Shown: piece by piece, positions 48,121 to 57,005 of the stretch | Numbering within the stretch: the first letter of the stretch is position 1 | Layout of the letters: the number at the start of each line of letters is the position of its first letter | Notes under the pieces: model-generated | Told to the model about the DNA's origin: nothing | The model's database searches: none | What the model saw: the letters and a program-made list of their open reading frames with translations, nothing else | Program-made: the position numbers and the translations under genes | Source of the DNA: Mogibacterium sp. | GTDB lineage: Bacteria; Bacillota; Clostridia; Peptostreptococcales; Anaerovoracaceae | Assembly: GCA_017510725.1 (NCBI GenBank) | Contig: JAFWMD010000072.1 | Coordinates: 1-64,000, forward strand | Length of the DNA: 64,000 bases | Reading direction: 5' to 3'

Positions 48121-49653
48121 CTACCTGCCCTCCTTTTCCATGTCTCTAAGGGTGCGGCTGGCTTCATTAACGCCGGACTTGTAGCTGCTCGGGAATCCAA
48201 GCAGTCTTTCTCCGTAGCCTCCGCCTATCCTGAGTCCGGGCACGAATCTGTCTTCCTCGACCATCTGTATCCTGTTCATCAGGCCATCGTAGTACTGTGA
48301 TTCGTAACCGTAAACAGTGCCCTGCGGATGCCCGCAGTATCTGGCATACGTCTCAGGGGTAGCAATAGCGATCTCTTCTATATAGTCGTGGATGTTGGTT
48401 CCCGCAGCCTTCTCAAATCTTTCGATCATGCTCGCGGCCACTTTGTTCTTTACCCTGAAATAATCTTCTTTATTTACGGAACTCCATGCGTCGTCCGTGA
48501 ACAGCGTGGTCATATATATGATGCAGGTGCCTTCCGGCGAGCAGTCCGGATCCGCATTGTTGAGGCATACTGTCGCCTGTGCGGCGGTATTGCCTATAGT
48601 CTTCATGGATTCATACTGCTTCACGCTGTCTGCAGTGTCGTATACAAAGTAGTTATGATCCCTGAGCCCCAGTTCTTCGGCGGACTTGCTGATGCCAAGG
48701 AATACCGTGAATCCCCTGCCCGCAAGCTTTCTGAAGTTTGTAAGCCTGAGGGCTCTTTCCGGAACTGCGCTGCTGTCGAGCAGCTTGCCGTAAACAACAT
48801 GCGGTGAGCAGTTGGCGATGACATGCCTGCTCTCTATCTCCCTTCCGTCTTTCAGCCTTATGCCGCAGACGTGTCCCTCTTCATCAGTAAGTATCTTAAC
48901 GACCTCGCTGTTGAACCATATGTCGCCTCCGAGCTCGTGAATGCGCTCCTCGAACGCCAGTGAGAGCTCATGCGAGCGGTACTTCGGGATCGCAGCTCCT
49001 TTTGAGAAGTAGCTGTATATCATGTTGGCGTAGTGCAGGAAGCTGAGGTTGTTTCCATCCGCTCCGAGGTAGCACCAGTAGGTGTTGAGGTTGTCGACTA
49101 TCTCTTTCGGGTATCCCAGCGCCTCAAATGCTTCGTTGACCGAGTACGAGCCGCACGCAAGGTAATCCGGATACTTCTCCATCATTACCTTAGGATCAGG
49201 CCGTCCCTTCATTTCACCGATGTAGGCCATCGCATCCCTTATCTGTTTACACAGCGCGAAGAACCCCTTTATGTACTTCTCGCCGTCCGGGTGGATCTGA
49301 TTATTTGCCTTTGCAAATGCCTCCAGGCCGAAAGGCATCACGTAATCATAGCCTTCCGCCTCAGAGATCAGATGATAGGCATCTTTCAGCTGTATCCATT
49401 CGATCTTGTCCGCAACGCCCAGCTGCTCAAACATAATTCGCGTGCTTCCCGGGTCTTCGGGCGTGCCTATGCCGTTGAATTCGTGAAGCGAAGCCTCAAA
49501 CTCGAACCTGCCCCGCACGAAACTCGTGGCAAAGCCGCCCGGTATGTTGTGCTTTTCGCACACCAGGCAGGTCTTCCCTGCATTGAGGACCCGGCATGCT
49601 GCTCCGAGGCCGCCATTCCCGGCTCCTATAACAATTACATCATACTTATCCAT
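48121..49653 (-). CDS. FAD-dependent oxidoreductase, CrtI/phytoene desaturase-like
   Basis: An N-terminal Rossmann dinucleotide fold (VIVIGAGNGGLGAACRVLNAG, then CEKHNIPGGFATSF) and a C-terminal RIGGGYGERLLGFPSSYKSG close typify the CrtI/CrtN family of carotenoid and other lipid oxidases. The 510-aa enzyme has HVIANCSPHVVY as the FAD-domain strand. Carotenoid genes are absent, so a lipid or cofactor substrate is more likely. It is coupled to the ferredoxin reductase gene and follows a DAG-kinase family gene at 49666. Confidence 0.88.
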   Translation of the reverse strand: MDKYDVIVIGAGNGGLGAACRVLNAGKTCLVCEKHNIPGGFATSFVRGRFEFEASLHEFNGIGTPEDPGSTRIMFEQLGVADKIEWIQLKDAYHLISEAEGYDYVMPFGLEAFAKANNQIHPDGEKYIKGFFALCKQIRDAMAYIGEMKGRPDPKVMMEKYPDYLACGSYSVNEAFEALGYPKEIVDNLNTYWCYLGADGNNLSFLHYANMIYSYFSKGAAIPKYRSHELSLAFEERIHELGGDIWFNSEVVKILTDEEGHVCGIRLKDGREIESRHVIANCSPHVVYGKLLDSSAVPERALRLTNFRKLAGRGFTVFLGISKSAEELGLRDHNYFVYDTADSVKQYESMKTIGNTAAQATVCLNNADPDCSPEGTCIIYMTTLFTDDAWSSVNKEDYFRVKNKVAASMIERFEKAAGTNIHDYIEEIAIATPETYARYCGHPQGTVYGYESQYYDGLMNRIQMVEEDRFVPGLRIGGGYGERLLGFPSSYKSGVNEASRTLRDMEKEGR

Positions 49654-49665
49654 GGCGCGCTCCTG

Positions 49666-50517
49666 CTACACGTCTGTCTCTACTGTGTAAGTCAGAACAT
49701 CCTCGATAACATCTCCGTCTATCTGCAGAGCGCATGGCTGATCGAACGTCACCGTTACCTTCTTTCCTGTCTGTACCGTTACCCAGTCCTTCTTCAGCAC
49801 ATGTTCGCCCTTATTGAGCGAAGGGAATCTCATCAGAGTAACGAGCCTGTTCCTTTTGTACAGTGCAACCACTGATACAGTACCTTCCTCGTTGAAGCGG
49901 TCCTGCGCCGGAGCTACCATCATGCCTCCGCCATAGAAACGACCCTTCATTGTGGAAGCCATCCAGACATTCTCGAATTTACTTACCTTGCCGTCGACTT
50001 CAACGGTCGCCTTCCTGAGCTTATAGCTGCCCAGAAGGAGCTTTATGGCTATCTTCGAGTAGCTGACAGGCTTATCGGATGTAGCTCTCTGGATGTCTCC
50101 TATCCGGCATGTTTCTCCGTCGATGCCGTATCCGATACCGTTTACGAATCTCCTCTGTATACCCTTGACTGTGACCAAAGGCAGGTTCTTAAGGAACGGT
50201 CTGAGATCGATTTTTCCGTTTACAGCGTATTTTTCATTGTCACGGTAAAAGTCATTGCCGCTGCCGCATTTTACGTAATAAACGGGAATTCTGAGCTCGC
50301 AGCCGTATACGTCGTTAGCAAAGCGGTTCATTGTGCCGTCTCCGCCCGTCAGGATTACTTCGTCATCATCGTTCAGTCCTTCAAAGAAAGCTTTCATGTC
50401 ACTGATGTCAAGCAGGCTCGTGAATTCGCATTCAACGTTATTGCCCTCAGCCCACTGCCTGGCATCCTGCTCGCCTTTGGAATTATTGGCTAACGGATTG
50501 TAAAGCAGATAAGTCAT
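49666..50517 (-). CDS. Diacylglycerol kinase family protein (DgkB/YegS-like)
   Basis: The lipid-kinase signature is intact: YNPLANNSKGEQDA, VILTGGDGTMNRFAND (nucleotide-binding GGDGT), CGSGNDFYRD and NGIGYGIDGETCR in the catalytic core, with the C-terminal beta domain (APAQDRFNEEGTVSVVALYK). Members phosphorylate diacylglycerol, phosphatidylglycerol or sphingoid lipids. The 283-aa protein is the first gene of the unit with the CrtI-like and ferredoxin reductase genes (12-bp gap), adding to the lipid theme. Confidence 0.92.
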   Translation of the reverse strand: MTYLLYNPLANNSKGEQDARQWAEGNNVECEFTSLLDISDMKAFFEGLNDDDEVILTGGDGTMNRFANDVYGCELRIPVYYVKCGSGNDFYRDNEKYAVNGKIDLRPFLKNLPLVTVKGIQRRFVNGIGYGIDGETCRIGDIQRATSDKPVSYSKIAIKLLLGSYKLRKATVEVDGKVSKFENVWMASTMKGRFYGGGMMVAPAQDRFNEEGTVSVVALYKRNRLVTLMRFPSLNKGEHVLKKDWVTVQTGKKVTVTFDQPCALQIDGDVIEDVLTYTVETDV

Positions 50518-50597
50518 GATCCTCTACCCCCTTTTAAGAAAAAGTCCTCTAATTCTCTTGTTAACAATTGTATCACATGTGCATATCAGAGAATACA

Positions 50598-50630
50598 GAA
50601 AAGCCCCTGACCGCCATGGTCAGAGGCTCT
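50598..50630 (-). terminator. Terminator of the aminopeptidase gene
   Basis: AGCCTCTGACC and GGTCAGGGGCT pair on the - strand (50602-50628) and are followed by TTTT. Confidence 0.85.
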
Positions 50631-50641
50631 GCTTTTCTGTT

Positions 50642-51874
50642 TTAGAATGCGAAGTTTCCGTTTACGAATACCGGGATCTCCTTGCCGTCATGTGTGATGC
50701 CGATGATCTCAAGATCTTCGGAACCGACCATGAAATCGACATGGGTCATCGAGGTGTTAGCGCCAAGTGCCTTCAGCTCTTCCTTAGTCATATTCTCAGC
50801 ACCCTTTATAAGCGGGTATGCCTCGCCGAATGCGAAATGGCATGAAGCATTTTCGTCAAACAGTGTGTTGAAGAAAAGCACGCCGCTGTTTGAGATCGGT
50901 GAATCGTATGGGACGAGTGCTACCTCTCCGAAATACGAAGCGCCTTCGTCTACCGAAATCGCATCCTTCAGGATCTCTTCTCCCTTGTCCGCGTGAGCTT
51001 CAACGATCTTTCCGTTCTCGACTCTGAAGACGATGCCTTCGATGACAGTTCCGTTGTGGCTGAGAGGCTTTGTGGAAACGATGGTGCCGTTCATGCTGTT
51101 TCTGTCAGGAAGCGTGAAGACTTCTTCGGTAGGCATGTTAGGCGAGAAGATCACTCCCGTGCCTGACTTCTCCGAACCGCCTTCCCAGTAGTGGCCTTCC
51201 GGAAGATCGACTGTAACATCGGTGCCGGCGGAATTCTTATATCTCAGCGTCCTGAAGTTATAGTCATTCAGGATGTCGACATGCTTCTTGAGCTCATCAA
51301 TGTGATCCTGCCAGCTTCTGATCGCGTCGCCGCTGCCGATCCTGCAGCATGCGAGGATCTCTTCCCACATCCTTGCGATGGCTTCTTCTTCGCTTAGTTC
51401 CGGGAACACCAGGCGCGACCATGCCCTGGATGGTATCGAGCAGATGCTCCATGGAACAGCGCTGCTCATCATTTTTTCGCGATAGTACTCGAGAGCCTTA
51501 CCGCTGCTGATCTGTGCTCTTCTGATACGGTCAGGATCGACTCCCTTAAGGCTCTCAGGATCTTCAGCATAGATAGTAAGGAAAGCACAGCCCTCATCGA
51601 CCAGGCTGTTGGCACGGTCTACGACCCACTGGTCGACGCTGTCAAACACATCATCGGCTGCTTTCAGATATTTCATGCGGGTCAGCTCGTCGTCGGTCCA
51701 GCGGAACAGGACTTCCCTGCATCCTGCTTCATATGCTGCCTCTGCGCAAAGCCTTGCAAAGTCCGCGCATTCTATTTCGCTAGTGATCTGTAATCTCTGT
51801 CCCTTCTGAATATTTACACCTGATCTGATAACCAGTTCTGCATAATCCCTTTTAAGTTTTTCAAGATCTGCCAT
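50642..51874 (-). CDS. M29 family aminopeptidase
   Basis: The 410-aa metallo-aminopeptidase of the thermophilic aminopeptidase family has conserved blocks VDLPEGHYWEGG, NMPTEEVFTLPDRNSMNGT, GEVALVPYDSPIS, FFNTLFDENASCHFAFGEAY and the C-terminal MTHVDFMVGSEDLEI, whose Glu/His/Asp residues bind two metal ions. It removes N-terminal residues from peptides in the cytoplasm. It stands alone with its own terminator; the DAG-kinase gene follows after 120 bp. Confidence 0.93.
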   Translation of the reverse strand: MADLEKLKRDYAELVIRSGVNIQKGQRLQITSEIECADFARLCAEAAYEAGCREVLFRWTDDELTRMKYLKAADDVFDSVDQWVVDRANSLVDEGCAFLTIYAEDPESLKGVDPDRIRRAQISSGKALEYYREKMMSSAVPWSICSIPSRAWSRLVFPELSEEEAIARMWEEILACCRIGSGDAIRSWQDHIDELKKHVDILNDYNFRTLRYKNSAGTDVTVDLPEGHYWEGGSEKSGTGVIFSPNMPTEEVFTLPDRNSMNGTIVSTKPLSHNGTVIEGIVFRVENGKIVEAHADKGEEILKDAISVDEGASYFGEVALVPYDSPISNSGVLFFNTLFDENASCHFAFGEAYPLIKGAENMTKEELKALGANTSMTHVDFMVGSEDLEIIGITHDGKEIPVFVNGNFAF

Positions 51875-51922
51875 TCTTATTAATGACTCCTTTCAGTGAT
51901 AGTTGTTATTGCTGTTTCAGCA

Positions 51923-51956
51923 TAAAAAGCGTCCCCGGTTCAGGTGACCGGAGACC
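51923..51956 (-). terminator. Terminator of the gene at 52000
   Basis: GTCTCCGGT and ACCGGGGAC pair on the - strand, followed by GCTTTTTATG. Confidence 0.7.
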
Positions 51957-51999
51957 CTGTCTGAATCCGCATTGATGTTATACTAACGGAGCTGCAGTG

Positions 52000-52377
52000 T
52001 CAATCCCACGATTCCGGCTTGAACTTGCGGTTCTTCATGTCCTCGAGATATTTTCTGTACGCCTCGGTATCCGATATCCTGATCCTGTTTTTAATAGCCT
52101 CTTCAAGGGCTGCAAGCTTGGCAGGATCATACCTGTCGCCTACGCGCCACTGATATGAATGCGGATACGCGTCATCCTTGTCGAGAACTGTAGGATCCCT
52201 GAAGATCATCCTCTCATAATCATGATACAGAAGCTCATACTCTGCATTAGGATCCGCAGCGCCTTCAGCTCCCGCTTTCGGTTTTCTGAATTCATTGACG
52301 TCAGGTCCTGTGTAGCTGGCGTCCATAACGATCGTATATTCAAAATCTTTTTCGTTGAAAGTCTTTTTCTTATCCAT
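52000..52377 (-). CDS. Hypothetical protein, 125 aa
   Basis: This small charged protein starts MDKKKTFNEKDFEYTIVM. It contains PDVNEFRKPKAGAEG, FRDPTVLDKDDAYPHSYQWRVGDRYD and ends YLEDMKNRKFKPESWD; the family is not recognised. It has no signal peptide or membrane segment. ATG 52377 follows AGAGGG; an in-frame TTG two codons upstream is less likely. It lies 61 bp downstream of the YcxB-like membrane protein gene, is co-directional, and ends at its own terminator. No function is proposed. Confidence 0.7.
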   Translation of the reverse strand: MDKKKTFNEKDFEYTIVMDASYTGPDVNEFRKPKAGAEGAADPNAEYELLYHDYERMIFRDPTVLDKDDAYPHSYQWRVGDRYDPAKLAALEEAIKNRIRISDTEAYRKYLEDMKNRKFKPESWD

Positions 52378-52438
52378 TTTCAAAACCCTCTTTATATATT
52401 CAAACGTGCCCTGCGCACCGTACTGTTTCTCTTTATAA

Positions 52439-52972
52439 TTACTTTATTACTGTTACGTTGATGTCGCTGTTTTTGAGATAGTCCATGATCTCCCTTTTGT
52501 AATCGTTTGTCACGGAGAGGACGATCCCGCTCAGATCCTTTGAGAAGAAGCATGTGGATTCGACAAATGATCTTACAAACGCCACATTGTCCCATGCGAG
52601 TCTTACAGCCTGCGCTCCGGTCTTCTCTATTCCGACTCCGTTCTCATCGATCGTGACTACGGACGGACGGTCATCAGCAAGAAATCCGTCAACCATTTTA
52701 TACATTCTGAAAAGGATCACGGCTGTAGCGGCAGCTGCCACTCCTGCAAACACGGCTGTTATTATCCTCGTCGCACTAAATGACACAGTGATGCCGCCGT
52801 ATACGCTCATGATGCAGATCAGCAGCATTGCGATCGTAAGAAAGATGTATCTTTTGAAGTTGTCTTTCAGTTTATCCTGAGGTCTGTAAAGCAGCTGTCT
52901 GTACTGTGTCAGCACATTAACGACCTCTTTATAAAACTGTTTTGTACCTCTCTCTTTTATCTCAATCGTCAT
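52439..52972 (-). CDS. YcxB-like membrane protein
   Basis: The 177-aa product has a helical N-terminus, two transmembrane helices (YIFLTIAMLLICIMSVYGG and IITAVFAGVAAAATAVILF; about residues 42-92), then a domain (SVVTIDENGVGIEKTGAQAVRLAWDNV, AFVRSFVESTCFFSKDLSG, about 103-150) typical of YcxB-like proteins whose cytoplasmic half resembles PH-like folds. Function is unknown in the family. It is followed 55 bp on by the small hypothetical gene at 52000. Confidence 0.7.
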   Translation of the reverse strand: MTIEIKERGTKQFYKEVVNVLTQYRQLLYRPQDKLKDNFKRYIFLTIAMLLICIMSVYGGITVSFSATRIITAVFAGVAAAATAVILFRMYKMVDGFLADDRPSVVTIDENGVGIEKTGAQAVRLAWDNVAFVRSFVESTCFFSKDLSGIVLSVTNDYKREIMDYLKNSDINVTVIK

Positions 52973-53164
52973 TTAAATACCCTCCGCTCAGAGACTGCGT
53001 TTCAGTGATGACTGCAGTTCTTTCAAAGTCCAATGATAACACTTTTCGCGCATGATTCAACCGTCCCTTACAGTTTATTATTATACTTCATGATGCGCTT
53101 CAGTATGCGTTCAAATGGTGAATATGTACGGTATCTCTGAGAACAGTTTTTTCATTGTATGATG

Positions 53165-53635
53165 TCAGATCGATCTGAGTTCTGCGGTGAATGTTCCGTT
53201 TTCGATGTTGAGTACTGCGTAGCCCGGATAATAACCGTAACCGACTGTTCCCGGATTCAGCAGCGTAATGCCGTCCTTTTCGGACAGATGCTGATAATGC
53301 GTATGTCCGAAAAGAGCGATGTCCGCTCCGGCTTCCTTCGCCTGATAAGTCAGTGTCCTTAAATCATCCTCGTATTTTACGTTGGACAGATGGCCGTGAG
53401 TGGCAAATATGATGACGCCTTCAACGTTGCAGAGTATCAGTCTCTGCAAATCTGAACTGAAGTCGCAGTTGCCTCTTACCGCATAAAACGGAAGATCCGG
53501 ATAGTGTTCTTCTAGCCTCGCCAGATCCCTTTCACCGTCTCCGAGGAAGAAGCAGATATCCGGCTTTTCCTGGTCTATCGCAGTTATCATATGACCGACA
53601 AGGCCGTGTGAATCAGAAAATACACATGCTTTCAT
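53165..53635 (-). CDS. yfcE: YfcE-type metallophosphoesterase
   Basis: The 156-aa calcineurin-like phosphoesterase motifs are all present: FSDSHG, GDGERD, RGNCD, THGH and GHTHYQ, with LLNPGTVG near the end, the signature of the MJ0936/YfcE phosphodiesterase group acting on cyclic or diester phosphates in vitro. ATG 53635 is preferred to an in-frame TTG at 53644. A second member of the same group with a C-terminal extension lies at 62159. It is separated by 12 bp of spacer from the HAD gene upstream. Confidence 0.9.
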   Translation of the reverse strand: MKACVFSDSHGLVGHMITAIDQEKPDICFFLGDGERDLARLEEHYPDLPFYAVRGNCDFSSDLQRLILCNVEGVIIFATHGHLSNVKYEDDLRTLTYQAKEAGADIALFGHTHYQHLSEKDGITLLNPGTVGYGYYPGYAVLNIENGTFTAELRSI

Positions 53636-53656
53636 AAGTTGCAAATTCCTTTTTGT

Positions 53657-54484
53657 TTAATCAATGAGCCCGAGTTTTCTGAAAGCCCATTCGATACCGT
53701 CGTTATCCGTAGACGGGCAGATGATGTCGCTGCGCTCCTTGAGAAAATCGCTTCCGTTCTCCATGCAGACGCTTGTGCCAACGGCTTCTATCATTTCTAT
53801 GTCGATGTTGCTGTCGCCGAATCCGATAGTGTCTGCCATGTCAAAGCCCAGAGCGTCCGCTACCACGCGCACGGCTCTGCCCTTATCGAACTTACGGTTG
53901 ATTATCTCGCCGAACAGGCAGCCCGGTTCCGAGAAGGTATGCACTATGAACTGGAGCTCATCTTCCAGTGCTGCTCTTGCAGGACCTATCTGATCCTCGC
54001 TCGAGCAGGTAAACACTACCTTGTAAAGCGGACATCCGTCATATTCTGATAACGGCCTTGGACCGAGCCCTACCCATACGGCTTCTATCATGCTGATCAG
54101 GTAGTAATTTCTGTTTCCACTCTGATCAAGATAGTCCTTAGCACGTTCATCGCTAAAAGCGAAATCTTTTCCTTCTATCGACAGGAATACGCCTTCGTTT
54201 GTCATCAGGGTGATCAGCTTATCCTGCTGCTCTTCCGTCAGCGGACAGTTATACAAGACCTTATCGCCGGCATAAACATAACCGCCGCAGCTCGCAATGC
54301 CGCCGTCAAATCCGTATTTGTGCAGCGGCTCCAGCATGCCGTAGTTGCGTCCGGAGCACAGAAACACCTTATGCCCCAGCTCGCGGGCTCTTCTGACTGC
54401 CCTGACTGCGCTGTCAGGCGGTACGTATCCGCCCGGCGGTGTCAGCGTCCCGTCGACATCAAGAAAAATCAATTTACGATCCAT
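53657..54484 (-). CDS. Cof-type HAD-IIB hydrolase
   Basis: HAD motifs: IFLDVDGTLTPPGG (I), FLCSGR (II), INRKFDKGRAVRVVADA (III, Lys) and IGFGDSNIDIEMIEAVG (IV). The mobile alpha/beta cap between motifs II and III (about residues 80-190) and the 275-aa length place it in the Cof/IIB group, which dephosphorylates sugar phosphates and similar metabolites. The spacing to the phosphoesterase gene is small and the pair may be co-transcribed. The substrate is not assigned. Confidence 0.9.
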   Translation of the reverse strand: MDRKLIFLDVDGTLTPPGGYVPPDSAVRAVRRARELGHKVFLCSGRNYGMLEPLHKYGFDGGIASCGGYVYAGDKVLYNCPLTEEQQDKLITLMTNEGVFLSIEGKDFAFSDERAKDYLDQSGNRNYYLISMIEAVWVGLGPRPLSEYDGCPLYKVVFTCSSEDQIGPARAALEDELQFIVHTFSEPGCLFGEIINRKFDKGRAVRVVADALGFDMADTIGFGDSNIDIEMIEAVGTSVCMENGSDFLKERSDIICPSTDNDGIEWAFRKLGLID

Positions 54485-54497
54485 TATTTACCTCTTT

Positions 54498-56150
54498 TTA
54501 TTTATCATCCGGCTTCTCTGATAACTCAGGACCTCTGTACTCCAGACACATCATGGTCAGATCATCAAACGGTTCTGCGTCTCCGACAAATTCATCAACC
54601 GCCTTTCTGACATTCTTAAGTATCTGCTCCGGACCTGCCGCCGGTTCAATGTTGAGCGCATCTGCCATTCTGTCTGTTCCGAACATATTATCGTCCTTAT
54701 CGGTCGCTTCAGGCACTCCGTCAGTGTAAAGGAACAGCTTATCGCCCTTGTTGAGCTGCATTTCGAAGTTTTTGTACCTGACACCTTCCATGCCGCCAAC
54801 AACAAATCCATGTTTTTCTTTCACGATCTCAAAGACCTTGTTGTTTCTGTATACTGTATGATCCTCATGACCCGCGTTGGCATAGATAAGATGTCCTGTA
54901 GAGACCTCCAGAATGCCAAGCCAAACAGTCACGAACATCTCCGCCTTATTGTGTTCACAGTGCCGCTCATTTACAAAGCTCAGTATCTCTGCCGGCGTGC
55001 CGCCGATCTTTGTCCTTTCTGTAATCAGTATGTTTGTTACCATCATGAACAAAGCGCCAGGTATGCCCTTGCCGGATACATCAGCCATCACCAGAGCAAG
55101 GTGGTCATCGTCAATAAAGAAGAAGTTGTAGAAGTCTCCGCCGACTCCTCTGGCCGGATCCATTGAAGCATAGATGTCAAATTCGTGACGATCAGGGAAC
55201 GGCGGAAAGACCGCAGGCAAGGCATCATTCTGTATCTGTGCAGCGATCGAGATCTCTGCTCCAATCCTCTCCTTCTCTGCTGTAACGGCAGTCAGGTTTT
55301 TGATGTAGCTGGTCATCTCAGTTTCCATGAAGTCTATGGATCCTGCAAGATTCTTCAGTACTTCATACCTGCTTATCTCACCCAGCGGCTCACTTTTGGT
55401 ATTCTCCTTCGCAAAGCGTGATGCCTCTTTTGAAACCTTTTCAACAGGGTTGATGATCGATTTATTGATAAACCTTGTTGCAAGAATGCATACCAGTATC
55501 TCTATCAGGGCAACACCGACAAAGATCATCATCAGATATGGCAAAAGGGCCTGTATCATTTCCCTTATCGGACGCTGTATGCAGAGCAGCGCCGTTACCG
55601 TTCCTTCTGAATCTTTAACAGGAACCATTGTCGTCATATGCGGATGCGATCCGTCGCCGGGATCCGTACGAAAAACAGTTTCACATTCCGAATGCTGCTC
55701 ATATATCGCTTTGTACTTGTCACGGTACTCATCGTTCGTGGTATCCCTTTTATGTCCGACTTCCCATTCAGTGTATTCTTAGTCATCCACGCTGTTGTTT
55801 ACGGAATTGAAGACGGATTCAAAGCTGCCGTAATCACTCGTATCGACTTTTATCACGTAAATCAGGGAAACATTCATCCTCTGACATGTGACATCCATTC
55901 TCCTTTTGGCAGCATCATACTCTTCCTGCTCCTCGCCGGCGAGATACTCATCGATATGATCACCGTTCACAATTGCCGCTGCCGAATCAGCCATATGATG
56001 CGTAACCGAAGTATATTCTTCCTTGAATGCATCGGTAAAGATATTGTATCCAATGACATAGACAACAGTCGCAAACATCAGGATCAGGAAGATCAGACCA
56101 CCGATGATATCTGCTTTCATATTGGAACGCAGCTTTTTTATGCTTTTCAT
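54498..56150 (-). pseudogene. SpoIIE-type PP2C phosphatase with membrane sensor, interrupted by an in-frame TAA
   Basis: From ATG 56150 the frame encodes a transmembrane helix (GGLIFLILMFATVVYVIGYN) and an extracellular sensor portion. It hits TAA at 55779-55781 after NNSVDD. The same frame continues without a shift (EYTEWEVGHKRDTTNDEYRD ... PVKDSEGTVTALLCIQRP), through a second transmembrane segment, a HAMP-like region and a SpoIIE phosphatase domain (GGDFYNFFFIDDDHLALVMADVSGKG, GHLIYANAGHED, TDGVPEATDKDDNMFG, DDLTMMCLEY), ending at 54498. Intact length would be 550 codons. A shorter protein might initiate internally (for example ATG 55637), retaining the phosphatase. It would act on an anti-anti-sigma or response target. 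Confidence 0.85.
55779..55781 (-). other. Premature TAA in the SpoIIE-type gene
   Basis: This stop codon splits a continuous reading frame: both sides are coding in the same phase (123 codons before, 47 codons to the next ATG after). No slippery sequence or selenocysteine-type structure was seen around it. Confidence 0.8.
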
Positions 56151-56195
56151 AGGTTCTCCTGTATTGCTGAATACGGCAGCGGTGCTTAGGGCAGT

Positions 56196-56837
56196 TTAAT
56201 TAATCTCTGAATCAGAACAGCTGACCCGGCAGTTAAGCTTTTCCTTAGGCGGAAAGGCTTTGTCAAACTCTTCGACATCAGTATCTTCCACGTAGTATCC
56301 CTGTGGCGTCTGATAAATGCCGGTAATATCATCAAGATATCCCGGGATCAGTTCCCTGCACAGGAAGAATGAATCATCAGCGTCTTCAGGCAGGTCGTGA
56401 TACCTGATGCCGAACTTCCGTGCATATCCGAATCCGCTCTTTCCGTAGAAGTCTATGTTGCCTTCAAACAGAACAGCGCCGAAGCCCAGCTCTGCAGCTT
56501 TTTCCAGCGAATAGTCAAGCAGCCTCTTTCCGTAACCTTTGCGTTTTAACTCCGGTGTGATGCATATAGGCCCCATCGTAAGGACCTCAACATCTCTGCC
56601 GTCATCAGCATTGATCACGGTCTTCATGAACATGTTCTGGCCTATCAGTACACCATCTTTTTCCATCACGAAATCGAGCTCCTTCACAAACGCCGGATCA
56701 TCACGCAGCACATGAATAACATAGTGCTCGCTGCAGCCCGGACGATAAACGTTCCAGAACGACTCTCTTATAAGGTTCTCGACCTCTCTGTATTCGCCTT
56801 TATTTTCAAAACGTATGATAACGTCGTTTCTATTCAT
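56196..56837 (-). CDS. GNAT family N-acetyltransferase
   Basis: The 213-aa protein has IIRFENKGEYREVENLIRESFW at the start and the acetyl-CoA loop KRKGYGKRLLDYSLEKAAELG, ending with GKSGFGYARKFGIRYHDL. It belongs to the broad GNAT group that acts on small molecules; the substrate is unknown. ATG 56837 is set by AGGAGG 7 nt upstream; a longer open frame to 56987 consists of unlikely residues and covers a GC-rich hairpin, so it is rejected. It stands between the SpoIIE phosphatase and a ketopantoate reductase gene. Confidence 0.88.
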   Translation of the reverse strand: MNRNDVIIRFENKGEYREVENLIRESFWNVYRPGCSEHYVIHVLRDDPAFVKELDFVMEKDGVLIGQNMFMKTVINADDGRDVEVLTMGPICITPELKRKGYGKRLLDYSLEKAAELGFGAVLFEGNIDFYGKSGFGYARKFGIRYHDLPEDADDSFFLCRELIPGYLDDITGIYQTPQGYYVEDTDVEEFDKAFPPKEKLNCRVSCSDSEIN

Positions 56838-56880
56838 TGTTTTACCTCCTGAAAATTGTCGACTGCAATTGCCTTTCAGC

Positions 56881-56923
56881 GGGAGGTTTGTAAGATCGCC
56901 TGCAAACCTCCCGGTCAGCTGAC
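56881..56923 (-). promoter_or_regulatory. Leader hairpins upstream of the GNAT gene
   Basis: A perfect 10-bp stem (GGGAGGTTTG at 56881-56890 with CAAACCTCCC at 56903-56912) is followed by the GTCAGCTGAC palindrome (about 56914-56923). Both lie 40-90 bp upstream of the ATG and could act as an attenuator or operator; there is no T-run directly after. Confidence 0.4.
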
Positions 56924-57005
56924 AATCTCCAGTGTGTAGTTCTTTCTCAAAAAGCACTCTCCTTTTAAGTAAAACATTATATTGCAATTATAGCATTTTA
57001 ATCTG

